Positions 62,490 to 64,000 of a stretch of DNA of 64,000 bases are shown one piece after another. The notes beneath the pieces are model-generated. The model made no database searches. It saw nothing but the letters and a program-made list of their open reading frames with translations, and was not told the DNA's origin. The DNA is taken from contig CACNGC010000009.1 in NCBI GenBank assembly GCA_902619805.1, forward strand, positions 1 through 64,000, written 5' to 3'. The translations under genes were made by a program, and so were the position numbers. Position 1 is the first letter of the stretch. Each line of letters starts with the position of its first letter. The DNA is from an uncultured SAR116 cluster alpha proteobacterium (GTDB lineage: Bacteria > Pseudomonadota > Alphaproteobacteria > Puniceispirillales > Marisalimonadaceae).

Positions 62490-62517
62490 GCTAATGATTA
62501 ATTATTAATCAGTTAGC
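62490..62517. promoter_or_regulatory. Long dyad in the divergent ABC regulatory space
   Basis: GCTAATGATTAAT (62490-62502) and ATTAATCAGTTAGC (62504-62517) form a 13-base-pair dyad around a single T, with one bulged G. It lies about 92 bases upstream of the binding-protein start and 77 bases before the next plus-strand gene, so it is a good candidate operator for either gene. The 195-base spacer holds no other clear element. Confidence 0.5.
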
Positions 62518-62593
62518 AATAAATTGAAATAAGATCTTTGCTCAAAAAAAATTAAAAATTAAGCTAATCTAAAATGCTTTAATGGAGTAATAT

Positions 62594-63211
62594 TTGGCAA
62601 TAGTATCTAGGCGAATTTTAAAACCAATTTTGGGTAAAAATAAATTAGCGATGGAAAGAGCTACAAAATATAAAAATATTATGGTTTCCCAAGGGATAAA
62701 AACAAGATTGGGAACATTTATTGGAGGTGAATTAAATGGTTGTTTACAGTTGACTGCAATATATTCCGACATGACTACTGCAACAAAATCATTTGCAGAA
62801 CTTAGTTAAAATAAGGAAATTATTGAAATGATGAGTATAAGAGAAGATGATCCATCAGGTCATTTAATTGGCCCTGAAGTTTACAGGACTGTTTTTGGAC
62901 AGCCCTCTGTTGATCATAATACTTTATTGATAAGGGAATACGATGTTGACAGAAAATATATTCCTCAAACAATTGAATTACTGAACGAAGTTGAAGATAT
63001 TGGAAAGGATGAAGATACTAAAGTTTTAGCTCTTTATCCTATAATTGCAGACAAAATGGATTCATTATTTGTTGTTTATTATTACTCATCTTTTGAAGCA
63101 ATGGGTGATATTATTGACAGAATAGGAATGTCTGATGCTTTCCAAAATGTTGTAAATAGAGCAAACGAAATTGGAAAATTAAAAACATCTAACGTGGTTA
63201 AAATAATTTAA
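62594..63211 (+). pseudogene. Split two-domain (alpha/beta barrel-like) protein, in-frame stop
   Basis: TTG at 62594, with GGAG just upstream, opens a frame that runs to 63211 apart from one in-frame TAA at 62807-62809. The first part is 71 residues and the second continues without a break as NKEIIEMMSIREDDPSG. If TAA were CAA the product would be a single 205-residue protein. The two halves look like two related alpha/beta domains, with YDVDRKYIPQTIELLNEVED and a helix MGDIIDRIGMSDAFQ in the second. An alternative is two coupled genes, since AAGGAA (62813-62818) precedes ATG 62828. I do not name the family. Confidence 0.65.
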
Positions 63212-63225
63212 TAAATTTAATATTT

Positions 63226-63258
63226 AAAAAGTCCGCACAATTAAGTAGACTTTTTTTT
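63226..63258. terminator. Bidirectional terminator
   Basis: AAAAAGTC (63226-63233) pairs with GACTTTTT (63248-63255), and T residues continue to 63258. The stem is flanked by A and T runs, so it can end transcription from both the plus-strand split gene and the minus-strand transporter gene. Confidence 0.65.
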
Positions 63259-63271
63259 ATATAATTAATGT

Positions 63272-64000
63272 TTAATTTTTCTCTCTCCAAGCAATATATG
63301 AAGATGCTCCAACGATTAATGTACCACCTATCCAAAGGCTAATTGTTGTGCTCTCTACAAAAATAGTATACCCAATCAATACCGACCAAATTAATTTCAA
63401 ATAATCAAAAGGTAACAGAATTGCAAGTTGGCCTCTTTTAAATGCACTATTTAAAAGTGTTTGGGCAATTGTTCCAGTTACAGCAATAAATAAAATTATT
63501 AAAAATTGATATAAGTTAGGCATTGTTAAATATGGGTATGCAGCTACAAATGTAGCAGGTATCATACCTACACCTGCATAAAGAGATATTGTAACTGGAG
63601 AGTCTGTTTCAGTTAATTTTTTAATAAAAATTAATGAAACCGACCATATTAATGCTGAAATGAGTATTAAAACTCCCCCAATATTAATATAAATATCAGG
63701 TCTTAAAACTATAATTGCACCTAAAAAGCCAAAAAACAAAGCTGAAAGTCTGTGTTTTTTTAATTTTTCATTTAAACAGGAATGCTAAGAGTGTTGTAAA
63801 AATAGGAACTGTCAAATTAAGAGCAGTTACTTCAGCAAGTGTGGTTAATGTTAATCCATAAAAAAAACATAACATAGCAATTGAACTTGTAATAATTCTA
63901 TAAATTTGAAATTTTGGTTGTTTAGTTATTAATGAAGACTTCCCTTCTTTGAATATCATTGGAGCTAGTACAACAGCAACAAGTGCGCACCTAAGAAATG
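63272..64000 (-). pseudogene. EamA-family transporter, frameshifted and cut by the right edge
   Basis: The translated sequence reads as an EamA (DMT) transporter, with AEVTALNLTVPIFTTLLAFL from the first repeat and AQTLLNSAFKRGQLAILLPF from the second. The first repeat ends at a TGA (63768-63770) after FLFK. The next frame then carries on as NEKLKKHRLSALFFGFLG, which is exactly the residue run expected after FLF in this family. A deletion of two bases or insertion of one near 63773 explains it. The N-terminus lies beyond the right edge. Function depends on whether the shift is real. Confidence 0.7.

Noticed and set aside
62399-62593. A possible TPP riboswitch in front of the NMT1/THI5-type binding protein
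   Set aside because: The conserved CTGAGA and other thi-box segments are absent on the minus strand, and only an operator-like dyad is seen.
1-64000. tRNA, rRNA, CRISPR or insertion-sequence elements
   Set aside because: I looked for T-loop motifs with cloverleaf arms, repeated spacers and transposase frames and found none that held up by eye. A tRNAscan or repeat search would settle it.

Overview
The window is a gene-dense, very AT-rich segment of what looks like a marine alphaproteobacterium with a streamlined genome, SAR11-like or a similar low-GC planktonic lineage. The reasons are the low GC, one-base and four-base gene overlaps, short spacers, the uninterrupted rpsB-tsf-pyrH-frr-uppS-cdsA-dxr-rseP-bamA-skp-lpxD-fabZ-lpxA-lpxI-lpxB run with LpxI as the UDP-diacylglucosamine hydrolase, a short alphaproteobacterial-type prolyl-tRNA synthetase, and a binding-protein-rich transport repertoire (one TRAP system, one ABC system). 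The exact taxon is inference. No rRNA, tRNA, CRISPR array or insertion sequence was seen.

Positions 1-20712 (minus strand) form a core block read from right to left: proS, lolC/E, lolD, dnaE, then a promoter and a structured leader in front of rpsB, followed by translation factors, isoprenoid and phospholipid synthesis, outer-membrane assembly and lipid A synthesis. hemB and bpt (20820-22597) diverge from proS. A TRAP operon (dctP-dctQ-dctM) that ends in a gamma-glutamyltransferase-family gene occupies 22600-28972. A second core block, 29142-40749 on the minus strand, runs dapA, smpB, folK, rpoZ, rsh, a DUF2062 gene, pdxJ, acpS, lepB, rnc, era, recO, parC.

From about 40.8 kb the window becomes accessory: metabolic enzymes (threonine-dehydratase-like, nitroreductase, FMN hydroxy-acid dehydrogenase, enolase-superfamily dehydratase, RraA-like aldolase), transporters (TauE/SafE, MATE, EamA), a photolyase of the iron-sulfur class that lacks two cluster cysteines, and a run of small or unrecognised genes. 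These include two paralogous secreted proteins, a zinc-ribbon peptide, a one-helix membrane peptide, a secreted formylglycine-generating-enzyme-like protein and a bacterial voltage-gated sodium channel. The right end holds a three-gene NMT1/THI5-type ABC importer.

The most unusual gene is at 58180-59520: one protein joins an adrenodoxin-type [2Fe-2S] ferredoxin, a class III nucleotide cyclase and a Rieske [2Fe-2S] domain, an apparent redox-to-second-messenger device. Other points of interest are a predicted pseudoknot in the rpsB leader, perfect or near-perfect hairpins directly after both solute-binding-protein genes, a TRAP permease with a coiled-coil tail of about 330 residues, and three broken reading frames clustered in the last 11 kb.
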